DNA of 5,008 nucleotides. Origin: Deltaproteobacteria bacterium (GTDB lineage Bacteria > Myxococcota_A > UBA9160 > SZUA-336). Below, piece after piece: positions 1-5,008 of this stretch (positions are counted from its first letter, which is position 1; every line of letters starts with the position of its first letter). A model generated the notes under the pieces. That model saw only the letters and a list, made by a program, of their open reading frames with translations. It had not been told where the DNA came from and did not search any database. The position numbers and the translations under genes were made by a program. The DNA is taken from assembly GCA_030624945.1 (NCBI GenBank), contig JAUXJB010000147.1, positions 1-5,008 of the forward strand. Direction: 5' to 3'.

Positions 1-810
1 CGGAACGTGGGGACCCTGATCAAGGAGATCGTTCTGGAGCTGCCCGCCGGGGAGCTCCTCGACTTCCGCGCCGGCAGCTTTGTCCAGGTGACCTCTCCCC
101 CTTTCCGCGCCCGATTTGCGGACTTCGAGATCGACCCGGATTTTCGACAGGAGTGGGACCACCTCGATCTGTGGAGACACGCGGCGACGTCATCCAAGCC
201 CACCACGCGCGCCTACTCGATGGCCAACTATCCCGATGAGAAGGCCATCATCATCCTGCTCGTGAGAATCGCGACTCCACCGCCCGGCGCACCCGAGCAT
301 GTGCCGCCGGGAGTCGTTTCCTCGTACCTCTTTCAGCTCAAGACCGGAGACACCGTCCGAGTGTCGGGACCCTTCGGCCACTTCTTCGCGCCCGATACCG
401 AGAAGGAGATGGTTTTCGTGGGCGGCGGCGCGGGCATGGCGCCGATGCGCGCGCACATCTTCGATCAGCTGCTGCGGTTGAAATCGGAGCGGAAGATCAC
501 GTTCTGGTACGGGGTGCGAAACCGGCGCGAGCTCTTCTACACCGAGGAGTTCGATCGGCTCCAGCGCGAGCACGAGAACTTCCGCTGGTTCGTCGCCCTG
601 TCCGAGCCCAGACCCGAGGACGCGTGGACGGGAGCCACGGGGTTCATCCACGACGTGCTCTACGAGATGTACCTCGAAGAGCATCCCGCTCCCGAAGAAT
701 GCGAGTACTACCTGTGCGGACCACCGCTGATGATCAAGGCCGCACTCCGGATGCTGGACCGACTGGGCGTCGAGCGCGAGAGCATTCGCTTCGACGACTT
801 TGGAGGCTGA
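1..810 (+). CDS. nqrF: Na+-translocating NADH:quinone reductase subunit F, C-terminal part (5' truncated by window)
   Basis: NqrF is the electron-input subunit of the Na+-pumping NADH:quinone reductase at the cytoplasmic face of the inner membrane. It takes hydride from NADH onto FAD and passes electrons to its own [2Fe-2S] centre. The frame is open from base 1, so the gene starts upstream. The 269 residues seen here match the FAD and NADH domains. The N-terminal membrane helix and the ferredoxin-like domain with its four cysteines lie outside the window. Visible motifs are the flavin-binding RAYSMANYP (bases 208-234), RIATPPP, SGPFGHFF, the nucleotide-binding GGGAGMAPMR (421-450), CGPP (715-726) and the C-terminal DDFGG typical of NqrF. 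The GTG at 7 is internal, not a start. The flanking apbE and nqrM genes confirm NQR rather than another ferredoxin reductase. The stop at 808-810 directly abuts the next gene. Confidence 0.97.
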   Translation, partial: RNVGTLIKEIVLELPAGELLDFRAGSFVQVTSPPFRARFADFEIDPDFRQEWDHLDLWRHAATSSKPTTRAYSMANYPDEKAIIILLVRIATPPPGAPEHVPPGVVSSYLFQLKTGDTVRVSGPFGHFFAPDTEKEMVFVGGGAGMAPMRAHIFDQLLRLKSERKITFWYGVRNRRELFYTEEFDRLQREHENFRWFVALSEPRPEDAWTGATGFIHDVLYEMYLEEHPAPEECEYYLCGPPLMIKAALRMLDRLGVERESIRFDDFGG

Positions 811-1860
811 GTGGCGTTGCACGGAGCCCAGGCACGAGCTCAGCGAAGGCGCGTTCGGCTGCAAGTCGGGCTGCTGCTGCTCGCCGCTTGCGCGCCCCCC
901 GCCGGGCCGGAATCCGCGATCGAGCTGCGCGGCTCGTCCATGGGCACGACCTACAGCATCGTGCTCGCCTCTCTGCCGAAGGGTCTTGCGGCGGACACGC
1001 TGCACGCCGAGATCCGCGGGATACTCGAGGCGGCGAACGACCAGATGTCGACATACCGCGCGAGCTCCGAGCTTTCGCGCTTCAACGCCAGCTCCTCGAC
1101 CGACTGGTTCCGGGTGTCGGAGGGTACGCGAACGGTCGTGGCGGAGGCCCTGCGCATCAGCCGGCTCAGCGGGGGGGCCTTCGACGTGACGGTCGGGCCC
1201 GTCGTCGATCTGTGGGGATTCGGAGCGGCAGGACCCTCGGCGGTCGCGCCAACGCGAGAACGCATCGACGCGGCGCTGCGCGAGATCGGTTACGCCAGCC
1301 TGCACGTGCGCTCTTCGCCGCCCGCCATTCGCAAGGAACGTCCCGAGCTCCGCGTGGACCTCTCGGGAATCGCCAAGGGCTTCGCGGTCGACCGCATCGC
1401 GCGGCATCTCGAGGGCGCGGGAATCCGCAACTTCCTGGTCGAGCTCGGTGGCGAGCTCCGAGCCCATGGCAGCAGCCCGCGCGAAGACCCGTGGCGCGTG
1501 GCCATCGAGAAGCCCAGCCCGCAGGGGACGGCCATCCAGCAGGTGATTCGCCTCGAGAATCGGGCGCTCGCCACCTCGGGCGATTACCGGCGCTACCGCG
1601 TAGAGAACGGTGCGCGTTACTCCCACATCATCGATCCCCGCACCGGCTCGCCGGTCTCGCACGCGCTCGCCTCCGTCTCCGTGGTGGACGCTTCGGCCAT
1701 GCGCGCGGACGCCCTCGCGACAGCTCTGATGGTCCTCGGGCCCGCAGAGGGTCTGCGGGTGGCCGAGCGGGACGGGCTCGCGGTACTCTTCCTCGTGAAG
1801 CGCGGAGAGCGCTTCGCCGAAGTCAGTACACCCGAGTTCGAGCGCTACCGGCTCGAGTGA
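811..1860 (+). CDS. apbE: FAD:protein FMN transferase (ApbE), predicted lipoprotein
   Basis: ApbE transfers FMN from FAD onto a threonine or serine of target proteins. In NQR systems these are NqrB and NqrC. The protein has 349 residues, a normal family length. A basic N-terminus (RRR at 12-14) precedes a short hydrophobic stretch ending in the lipobox LAAC (residues 24-27), so it is probably lipid-anchored facing the periplasm. Family motifs appear in order: GSSMGTTYSI (41-50), MSTYRASSELSRFN (79-92), SGGAFDVTVGPVVDLWGFG (120-138), VDLSGIAKGFAVD (182-194), VELGGELRAHG (210-220), TSGDYRRY (255-262), HIIDPRTGSP (272-281) and ADALATALMVLG (299-310), the last being the expected metal/flavin region. 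The start is GTG immediately after the nqrF stop. A GGAGG at 802-806 inside nqrF is the ribosome-binding site, suggesting translational coupling. No other start fits before the signal sequence. Confidence 0.96.
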   Translation: MALHGAQARAQRRRVRLQVGLLLLAACAPPAGPESAIELRGSSMGTTYSIVLASLPKGLAADTLHAEIRGILEAANDQMSTYRASSELSRFNASSSTDWFRVSEGTRTVVAEALRISRLSGGAFDVTVGPVVDLWGFGAAGPSAVAPTRERIDAALREIGYASLHVRSSPPAIRKERPELRVDLSGIAKGFAVDRIARHLEGAGIRNFLVELGGELRAHGSSPREDPWRVAIEKPSPQGTAIQQVIRLENRALATSGDYRRYRVENGARYSHIIDPRTGSPVSHALASVSVVDASAMRADALATALMVLGPAEGLRVAERDGLAVLFLVKRGERFAEVSTPEFERYRLE

Positions 1861-1870
1861 CGGAGTCGTC

Positions 1871-2029
1871 GTGGAAGTGTTCGTCCTGAGCTTCGCGCTG
1901 GTGGCTCTCGCAGCCGCGGGACTGTCGATCGGCGCCCTGCGCGGGAAGGTGGTGTGCGGGGGCTGCGCCGGAGCGTGCGGCGCCTGCTCGGACTCCAAGC
2001 GGCAAGCCCTCGGATCCGCAGATCGCTAA
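1871..2029 (+). CDS. nqrM: Small Cys-rich NQR maturation protein NqrM (DUF539 family)
   Basis: This 52-residue ORF has a GTG start with a GGAG ribosome-binding site at 1862-1865 and ends at TAA 2027-2029. It has one N-terminal membrane helix (about residues 3-22, FVLSFALVALAAAGLSIGAL), then basic R24 and K26, then a cysteine cluster C29-x2-C32-x3-C36-x2-C39 embedded in GGCAGACGACSDSK. A single helix plus a four-Cys motif directly downstream of nqrF-apbE is the hallmark of NqrM. That protein is required to mature Na+-NQR and is thought to help deliver iron for the cysteine-ligated iron centre held between NqrD and NqrE. By the positive-inside rule the Cys tail should be cytoplasmic (inference). 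It appears shorter than the proteobacterial homologues I recall. Gaps are 10 nt to apbE and 4 nt to the next gene. Assignment rests on motif, size and context, without an alignment. Confidence 0.88.
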   Translation: MEVFVLSFALVALAAAGLSIGALRGKVVCGGCAGACGACSDSKRQALGSADR

Positions 2030-2033
2030 CCCC

Positions 2034-2429
2034 ATGGAGGATCGGCGCGCGGCCAGCGACTTCATGACGCCCGATCCCGTGGTGCTCACACCAGAAATGG
2101 CCGTGCATCGGGCCATGCGGACCCTCCTGGAGAACGAGATCTCGGGCGCCCCCGTCGTGGACGAACGGGGCGAGCTCGTCGGCATTCTCACGGAGCGCGA
2201 CTGCCTGGAGGTCGTCTTTCGCGCCAGCTACCACAAGGAGCTTGGCGGGAGCGTCGCGGATTACATGACGCGCGAGGTGCAGACCATCGAGGCCGAGATG
2301 GACATCGTGGAGGTGGTGGAGCTGTTCTTCAAGAGCCCCTACCGTCGCTTCCCCGTACTGTCCGGGCACCAGCTCGTCGGTCAGATCAGTCGCCGCGACA
2401 TCCTCCGCGCGGTCGAAGAGCTCTGGTAG
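2034..2429 (+). CDS. Tandem CBS-domain protein, last gene of the NQR operon
   Basis: This 131-residue soluble protein consists almost entirely of one CBS pair (Bateman module). CBS1 spans about residues 9-62 (DFMTPDPVVLT, then GAPVVD 38-43 and GILTERD 50-56). CBS2 spans about 76-130 (DYMTREVQTI, then RFPVL 105-109 and GQISRRD 116-122). Such modules commonly bind AMP, ADP, ATP or related ligands and regulate a partner. The T/S-x-x-D segments at 53-56 and 119-122 are where nucleotide ribose contacts usually lie. There is no catalytic, DNA-binding or membrane domain, so it would have to act in trans. The ATG is 4 nt after the nqrM stop and has no clear Shine-Dalgarno, so reinitiation after nqrM is likely. 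The later ATG at 2064 would cut into CBS1. Its role as an NQR regulator is inference from position only. The ligand is unknown. Confidence 0.9.
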   Translation: MEDRRAASDFMTPDPVVLTPEMAVHRAMRTLLENEISGAPVVDERGELVGILTERDCLEVVFRASYHKELGGSVADYMTREVQTIEAEMDIVEVVELFFKSPYRRFPVLSGHQLVGQISRRDILRAVEELW

Positions 2430-2440
2430 ACGCGGCCGGG
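2430..2440. other. Convergent junction between two CBS genes
   Basis: Only 11 nt separate the TAG at 2427-2429 (+ strand) from the TAG at 2441-2443 (- strand). I see no stem-loop with a T-tract for either strand here. Termination of each transcript must therefore occur inside the opposing gene, be Rho-dependent, or be inefficient. Confidence 0.8.
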
Positions 2441-2917
2441 CTACTCGCTGACTCTCCGCCAGGAAGCGCGGGACCCAACGGCGTGCTCCTGGACGATCCC
2501 CGTCTCGATCGTGGATGCCACATCCGAGATCTCGCGTCCGAGCAGGACGAGGACGTCATCGAGCGAGACGATGCCGGCGAGCCGACCGTCGACGTCGAGA
2601 ACCGGCAGGCGGCGGACGCCGCTCTCTCGCATCTTGTGGGTGACCGTCTCCAAGGCGTCATCCACCCGAACGGTCTCGAGAGCTGGCTGCGCGAACCAGT
2701 CGACGGTCGTCTGTTTCGGGTCCAGGCCCTTTGCGATCATCGCGACCAGGTCTCGATCCGTGATGATCCCCACGGGTCCGGGCTCCGACGGCTCCGTGAT
2801 CACCAGTGCGCCAACAGAATGCTGCATCAGCTGCCTCGCCGCCTCCACGAGAGTGGTCGAGCGATCCACCGTGCACACCGACTTCTGCATGAGCTTCTCG
2901 AGGGACATGGCCTCCAT
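2441..2917 (-). CDS. Tandem CBS-domain protein downstream of the APC permease
   Basis: This 158-residue protein has one CBS pair plus a C-terminal tail. CBS1 covers about residues 6-62 (LEKLMQKSVCTVD, then GALVIT 36-41 and GIITDRD 50-56). CBS2 covers about 72-126 (VDWFAQPALETV, then RRLPVLD 102-108 and GIVSLDD 115-121). Residues 127-158 form a tail outside the fold. CBS pairs usually bind adenine nucleotides, and the TDRD and SLDD segments are the expected ligand-side positions. It lies 26 nt behind the permease on the same strand, so the two are probably co-transcribed, and it may modulate the transporter (inference). The start is uncertain. ATG at 2917 has only a weak upstream GGGA about 10 nt away. 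ATG at 2908 (MSLEK) has AGGA eight nt upstream and would shorten the protein by three residues. The frame stays open far upstream, but that part overlaps the permease and is spurious. Confidence 0.9.
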   Translation of the reverse strand: MEAMSLEKLMQKSVCTVDRSTTLVEAARQLMQHSVGALVITEPSEPGPVGIITDRDLVAMIAKGLDPKQTTVDWFAQPALETVRVDDALETVTHKMRESGVRRLPVLDVDGRLAGIVSLDDVLVLLGREISDVASTIETGIVQEHAVGSRASWRRVSE

Positions 2918-2943
2918 CCTGTCGCTGTCCCGAAGGAGATCTC

Positions 2944-4164
2944 CTACACCGGAAAGCGTCGAATCGCCTCGAAGGCGACAAACCCGAGACTCACGGAGAA
3001 TCCGAACCCGGGCACCCACAGAGGATACACCTGCACATCCGCGGGATGGGGCTCGCGCCGCTTGACGCGCCACAGAGACAAGTTGACCAGCGCGAAGATC
3101 GAGAGCGTCATCACCGATGTGGCTTCCGCCAACGGCGCCAGGGGAAACCAGACGGCCAGGACGCAGATCCCCAGCGTGACCAGAGCCGTCGCCACGACCG
3201 GTGTCTGCGTGCGGGGATGGACGCTCGCCAGGAGTTGGGGGAGCGCCCGCCGGTCCGCCAACCCGTAGAGCACGCGCGAGGCCATGATCACCTGGATCAG
3301 GGCTCCGTTCAGCATGGCCAGGACCCCGATGACGCCCATCACGGCTCCCGATCCGCCGCTGGCCCTCTCGTAGACCAGGACCAGCGGCGCCCCGCTCTCG
3401 GCCAGCTCGGCGGGGGGCACGCTGAGCACGGCGACGACCGCGGTAGCGACGTACAGGAGCGTCGTCACGACCAGCGTCACGATGATGGCCAGGGGCAAGG
3501 TGCGGCGCACGTTCCGAACCTCCTCGGCGACGTTCACCATGTCCTCGAACCCGAGAAAGGCGTAGAAGGCGAGCACGGCTGCGCCGAAGATGTTGCCCCA
3601 TACGGGAAGGTCGGCCGGAGGGACGAGCTCGGGCCAGCGCTCGGGCAGCTCGCCCAGGCTCCCGTGCGCGACCCAGAACACGGCCGCCAGACCTCCGATC
3701 TCGAGCAGGGTGATGAGACCCGCCGCCAGCACCGAGGCGCGGATGCCCAGGGCGGCGACGAGTCCCAGAGCGACGACCAGCGAGACGATCGTGAGCTCGC
3801 GCCCCGCATCGACAAACACGGCGAAGTAGCCGACGAAGCCGTTGGCCAGCGCGGCGCACGAGACGCTACCGGAGAGCACTACCAGTAGGCCGACCGCCAC
3901 CGACAGGGCAGGACTCCGGAAACCCTGCCGCACGTACTCGGCCTCGCCGGCGCTGCGGGGGAAACGCGCACAGAGCTCCGCAAAGCTGAAAGCAGTCGCG
4001 GCCGCCAGGAGCGAGGCCACCAGGAAGGCGACTCCCGCATACATCCCGGCCAGCCCGGACACCTCCCCGGTGAGGGCGTAGATACCCGCACCGATCGTGG
4101 TCCCCAGCCCGTAGAGGATGACCATGGGCAGGTTCAGACTTCGTCTCAGCGTCTCTGGCGGCAT
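2944..4164 (-). CDS. APC-superfamily amino acid/polyamine permease
   Basis: This inner-membrane secondary transporter of the amino acid-polyamine-organocation superfamily has 406 residues from the chosen start. It is very hydrophobic, with about 11-12 membrane segments. Diagnostic motifs are GTTIGAGIY in TM1 (21-29, the unwound substrate-binding helix), [19 protein letters not shown] after TM2 (60-78), [10 protein letters not shown] in TM6 (200-209), followed by AEEVRN (213-218) and RRTLPLAI. The substrate cannot be read from sequence: amino acids or polyamines are likely. I chose ATG at 4164 because minus-strand GAGGGGAGGG (4165-4174) places a GAGG six nt upstream. ATGs at 4182 and 4197 are possible but have poor ribosome-binding sites. 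The ATG at 4287 would overlap ftsH and adds a basic, non-conserved leader. The protein ends soon after the last helix with no soluble C-terminal domain. A separate CBS protein follows 26 nt downstream. Confidence 0.93.
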   Translation of the reverse strand: MPPETLRRSLNLPMVILYGLGTTIGAGIYALTGEVSGLAGMYAGVAFLVASLLAAATAFSFAELCARFPRSAGEAEYVRQGFRSPALSVAVGLLVVLSGSVSCAALANGFVGYFAVFVDAGRELTIVSLVVALGLVAALGIRASVLAAGLITLLEIGGLAAVFWVAHGSLGELPERWPELVPPADLPVWGNIFGAAVLAFYAFLGFEDMVNVAEEVRNVRRTLPLAIIVTLVVTTLLYVATAVVAVLSVPPAELAESGAPLVLVYERASGGSGAVMGVIGVLAMLNGALIQVIMASRVLYGLADRRALPQLLASVHPRTQTPVVATALVTLGICVLAVWFPLAPLAEATSVMTLSIFALVNLSLWRVKRREPHPADVQVYPLWVPGFGFSVSLGFVAFEAIRRFPV

Positions 4165-4174
4165 CCCTCCCCTC
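4165..4174 (-). promoter_or_regulatory. Ribosome-binding site deciding the permease start
   Basis: Read on the minus strand this is GAGGGGAGGG directly before ATG 4164, with GAGG at a six-nt spacing. The competing upstream ATGs at 4182 and 4197 lack a comparable purine tract. Confidence 0.6.
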
Positions 4175-4204
4175 GTGGCCATCCCGGCTCTGGCCATGCA
4201 AAAT

Positions 4205-4219
4205 ACCCCGCGAAGGGGT
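4205..4219 (+). promoter_or_regulatory. Small GC hairpin overlapping the ftsH ribosome-binding site
   Basis: ACCCC-GCGAA-GGGGT is a perfect 5-bp inverted repeat with a 5-nt loop. The right arm contains most of the ftsH Shine-Dalgarno (AAGGGG, 4213-4218), which sits five nt before the ATG at 4224. If transcription starts upstream of 4205, the stem would mask the ribosome-binding site. If it starts within the repeat, no hairpin forms. The adjacent CAAAATA (4199-4205) is the only AT-rich patch in the divergent gap and could be part of a promoter, but no convincing -35 element accompanies it. Confidence 0.35.
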
Positions 4220-4223
4220 CCCG

Positions 4224-5008
4224 ATGCCCGACGACAGACCACGCCCTCCCGGACGCCGCGGAAGGGGCGAACCGGAGCCACTGCCACCGGTCTTCCAGCC
4301 CTGGATGATCGCCCTCTACCTGGGTCTCGCCCTGCTCCTGGTCTGGTCGTGTCAGGGCTTCTTTGCCCCCACCGGCTACCGCACGATCAGCTACAGCCAG
4401 TTCAAGGCCCACCTGGCGCGCGGCGAGGTCGAGCGTTGCTCGGTCGGGGAGACCAGGGTGCGGGGGCAGATCGTCCCCGGCCTCGGCGCGGACGGGATGG
4501 GATTGAGGCCCGAGACGCTCCCAGCGGAACCCGAGGCCGGTCCGGAGGGGCTGGGGCCGTTCGCCTTTCAAGCGGTTCGCGTCGAGGATCCCGATCTCGT
4601 GCGCGAGCTGCTCCAAGCGGGCGTGGAGTTCGACGGGATCCAGCCCACGCTGATCGGACCGATGCTCCTGACCTGGCTCCTGCCCATCGGCATGATCGTG
4701 CTGTTCTGGATCTGGATGTCCCGCCGGCTCGGATCCGCCAGCGGGAACCTGATGGGGTTCGGCAAGAGCCCCGCGCGCCTGGCGGCGGATCTCGAGACCC
4801 AGGTGACCTTCGACGATCTCGCGGGCTGTGACGAGGCCAAGATCGAGCTCGCGGAGGTGGTGGATTTCCTCAAGAACCCCGACCGCTATCGCGCTCTGGG
4901 CGCCAAGATTCCCAAGGGCGTTCTCCTCGTCGGACCGCCGGGTACGGGCAAGACCCTGATGGCACGTGCGGTCGCAGGCGAGGCACAGGTCCCGTTCTTC
5001 TCGCTCTC
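4224..5008 (+). CDS. ftsH: ATP-dependent zinc metalloprotease FtsH, N-terminal part (3' truncated by window)
   Basis: FtsH is the hexameric membrane AAA+ protease that extracts and degrades damaged membrane proteins and regulatory proteins in the cytoplasm. The 261 residues here comprise a Pro/Arg-rich cytoplasmic leader (1-26), TM1 (about 27-47), a periplasmic domain (about 48-143, beginning [19 protein letters not shown]), TM2 (about 144-165) and the linker [12 protein letters not shown] (175-186). The start of the AAA+ domain follows, with [12 protein letters not shown] (195-206), EVVDFLKNP (211-219) and Walker A GPPGTGKT (237-244), then [13 protein letters not shown] at the edge. Walker B, the second region of homology, and the HEXXH zinc site lie beyond the window. 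The ATG at 4224 has a strong AAGGGG ribosome-binding site five nt upstream. Odd points are the proline-rich N-terminus and a Gly/Pro/Glu-rich stretch (about 86-112) in the periplasmic domain. It is transcribed divergently from the permease. Confidence 0.96.
   Translation, partial: MPDDRPRPPGRRGRGEPEPLPPVFQPWMIALYLGLALLLVWSCQGFFAPTGYRTISYSQFKAHLARGEVERCSVGETRVRGQIVPGLGADGMGLRPETLPAEPEAGPEGLGPFAFQAVRVEDPDLVRELLQAGVEFDGIQPTLIGPMLLTWLLPIGMIVLFWIWMSRRLGSASGNLMGFGKSPARLAADLETQVTFDDLAGCDEAKIELAEVVDFLKNPDRYRALGAKIPKGVLLVGPPGTGKTLMARAVAGEAQVPFFSL

Noticed and set aside
1171..1177. Run of seven G in apbE, considered as a slippage or phase-variation tract
   Set aside because: The reading frame and conserved motifs are intact on both sides, and runs of this length are common in DNA of this base composition.
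624..1889. Plus-strand open frame of 421 codons overlapping the end of nqrF and all of apbE
   Set aside because: It is an out-of-frame, Arg/Ala-rich shadow of apbE, which has all family motifs in the correct frame.
190..1998. Long minus-strand open frame of 602 codons across nqrF, apbE and nqrM
   Set aside because: Its translation is Arg/His/Gly-rich with no recognisable motif, and it runs antisense to three well-supported genes. Long antisense open frames are expected in high-GC DNA.
2430..2480. Possible transcription terminator at the convergent junction
   Set aside because: No stem of useful length followed by a T-run could be found on either strand.
2918..3859. Upstream extension of the minus-strand CBS frame, giving a 472-codon protein
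   Set aside because: The extra N-terminal part is low-complexity Arg/Gly-rich and overlaps the permease out of frame. Only the last 158 codons encode the CBS protein.
3046..3888. Plus-strand open frame of 280 codons antisense to the permease
   Set aside because: It is Asp/Gln/Arg/His-rich with no motif, while the opposite strand encodes a clear multi-helix transporter.
4165..4287. Extended permease N-terminus beginning at ATG 4287
   Set aside because: It would overlap the ftsH coding start by 64 nt and adds a basic leader unlike APC permeases. A better ribosome-binding site precedes ATG 4164.
4118..4831. Plus-strand open frame of 237 codons over the permease start and ftsH
   Set aside because: It is an out-of-frame shadow of ftsH. 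The true ftsH frame starts at 4224 and runs off the window end with Walker A intact.

Overview
This window is compact, GC-rich bacterial DNA (about two-thirds G+C by eye) with almost no non-coding space. The Na+-translocating NADH:quinone reductase (Na+-NQR) genes, a lipobox-bearing ApbE and a two-TM FtsH point to a Gram-negative-type bacterium. An uncultured proteobacterial or 'deltaproteobacterial'/Myxococcota-like lineage would fit, but taxonomy cannot be fixed from the sequence alone.

Left region (1-2429, + strand): the 3' end of an Na+-NQR operon. It holds the C-terminal two-thirds of NqrF (FAD/NADH domains), a lipoprotein flavin transferase ApbE that attaches FMN to NQR subunits, and a 52-residue NqrM maturation factor with a C-x2-C-x3-C-x2-C motif. 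The last gene is a 131-residue tandem-CBS protein. Gaps between these genes are 0, 10 and 4 nt, so they almost certainly share a transcript. The other NQR subunits (NqrA-E) would be expected just upstream of the window.

Middle region (2441-4164, - strand): a two-gene operon facing the NQR operon. It holds an APC-superfamily amino-acid/polyamine-type permease and, 26 nt downstream, a second, different tandem-CBS protein. The two CBS genes meet tail to tail with only 11 nt between their stop codons.

Right region (4224-5008, + strand): the N-terminal 261 residues of FtsH (TM1, periplasmic domain, TM2, start of the AAA+ domain with Walker A), cut by the window end. It diverges from the permease across a 59-nt gap that carries both Shine-Dalgarno sequences and a small GC hairpin over the ftsH ribosome-binding site.

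Functionally, the NQR block combines the electron-input subunit with two maturation factors (flavinylation and probably iron-centre assembly). The two CBS proteins are candidates for adenine-nucleotide-sensing partners of the neighbouring membrane machines, which is inference from gene order. I found no RNA genes, CRISPR, insertion sequence or phage module. I do not see a wholly new system. The most interesting points are the CBS gene appended to the NQR maturation genes, the convergent CBS pair, and the ftsH leader hairpin.
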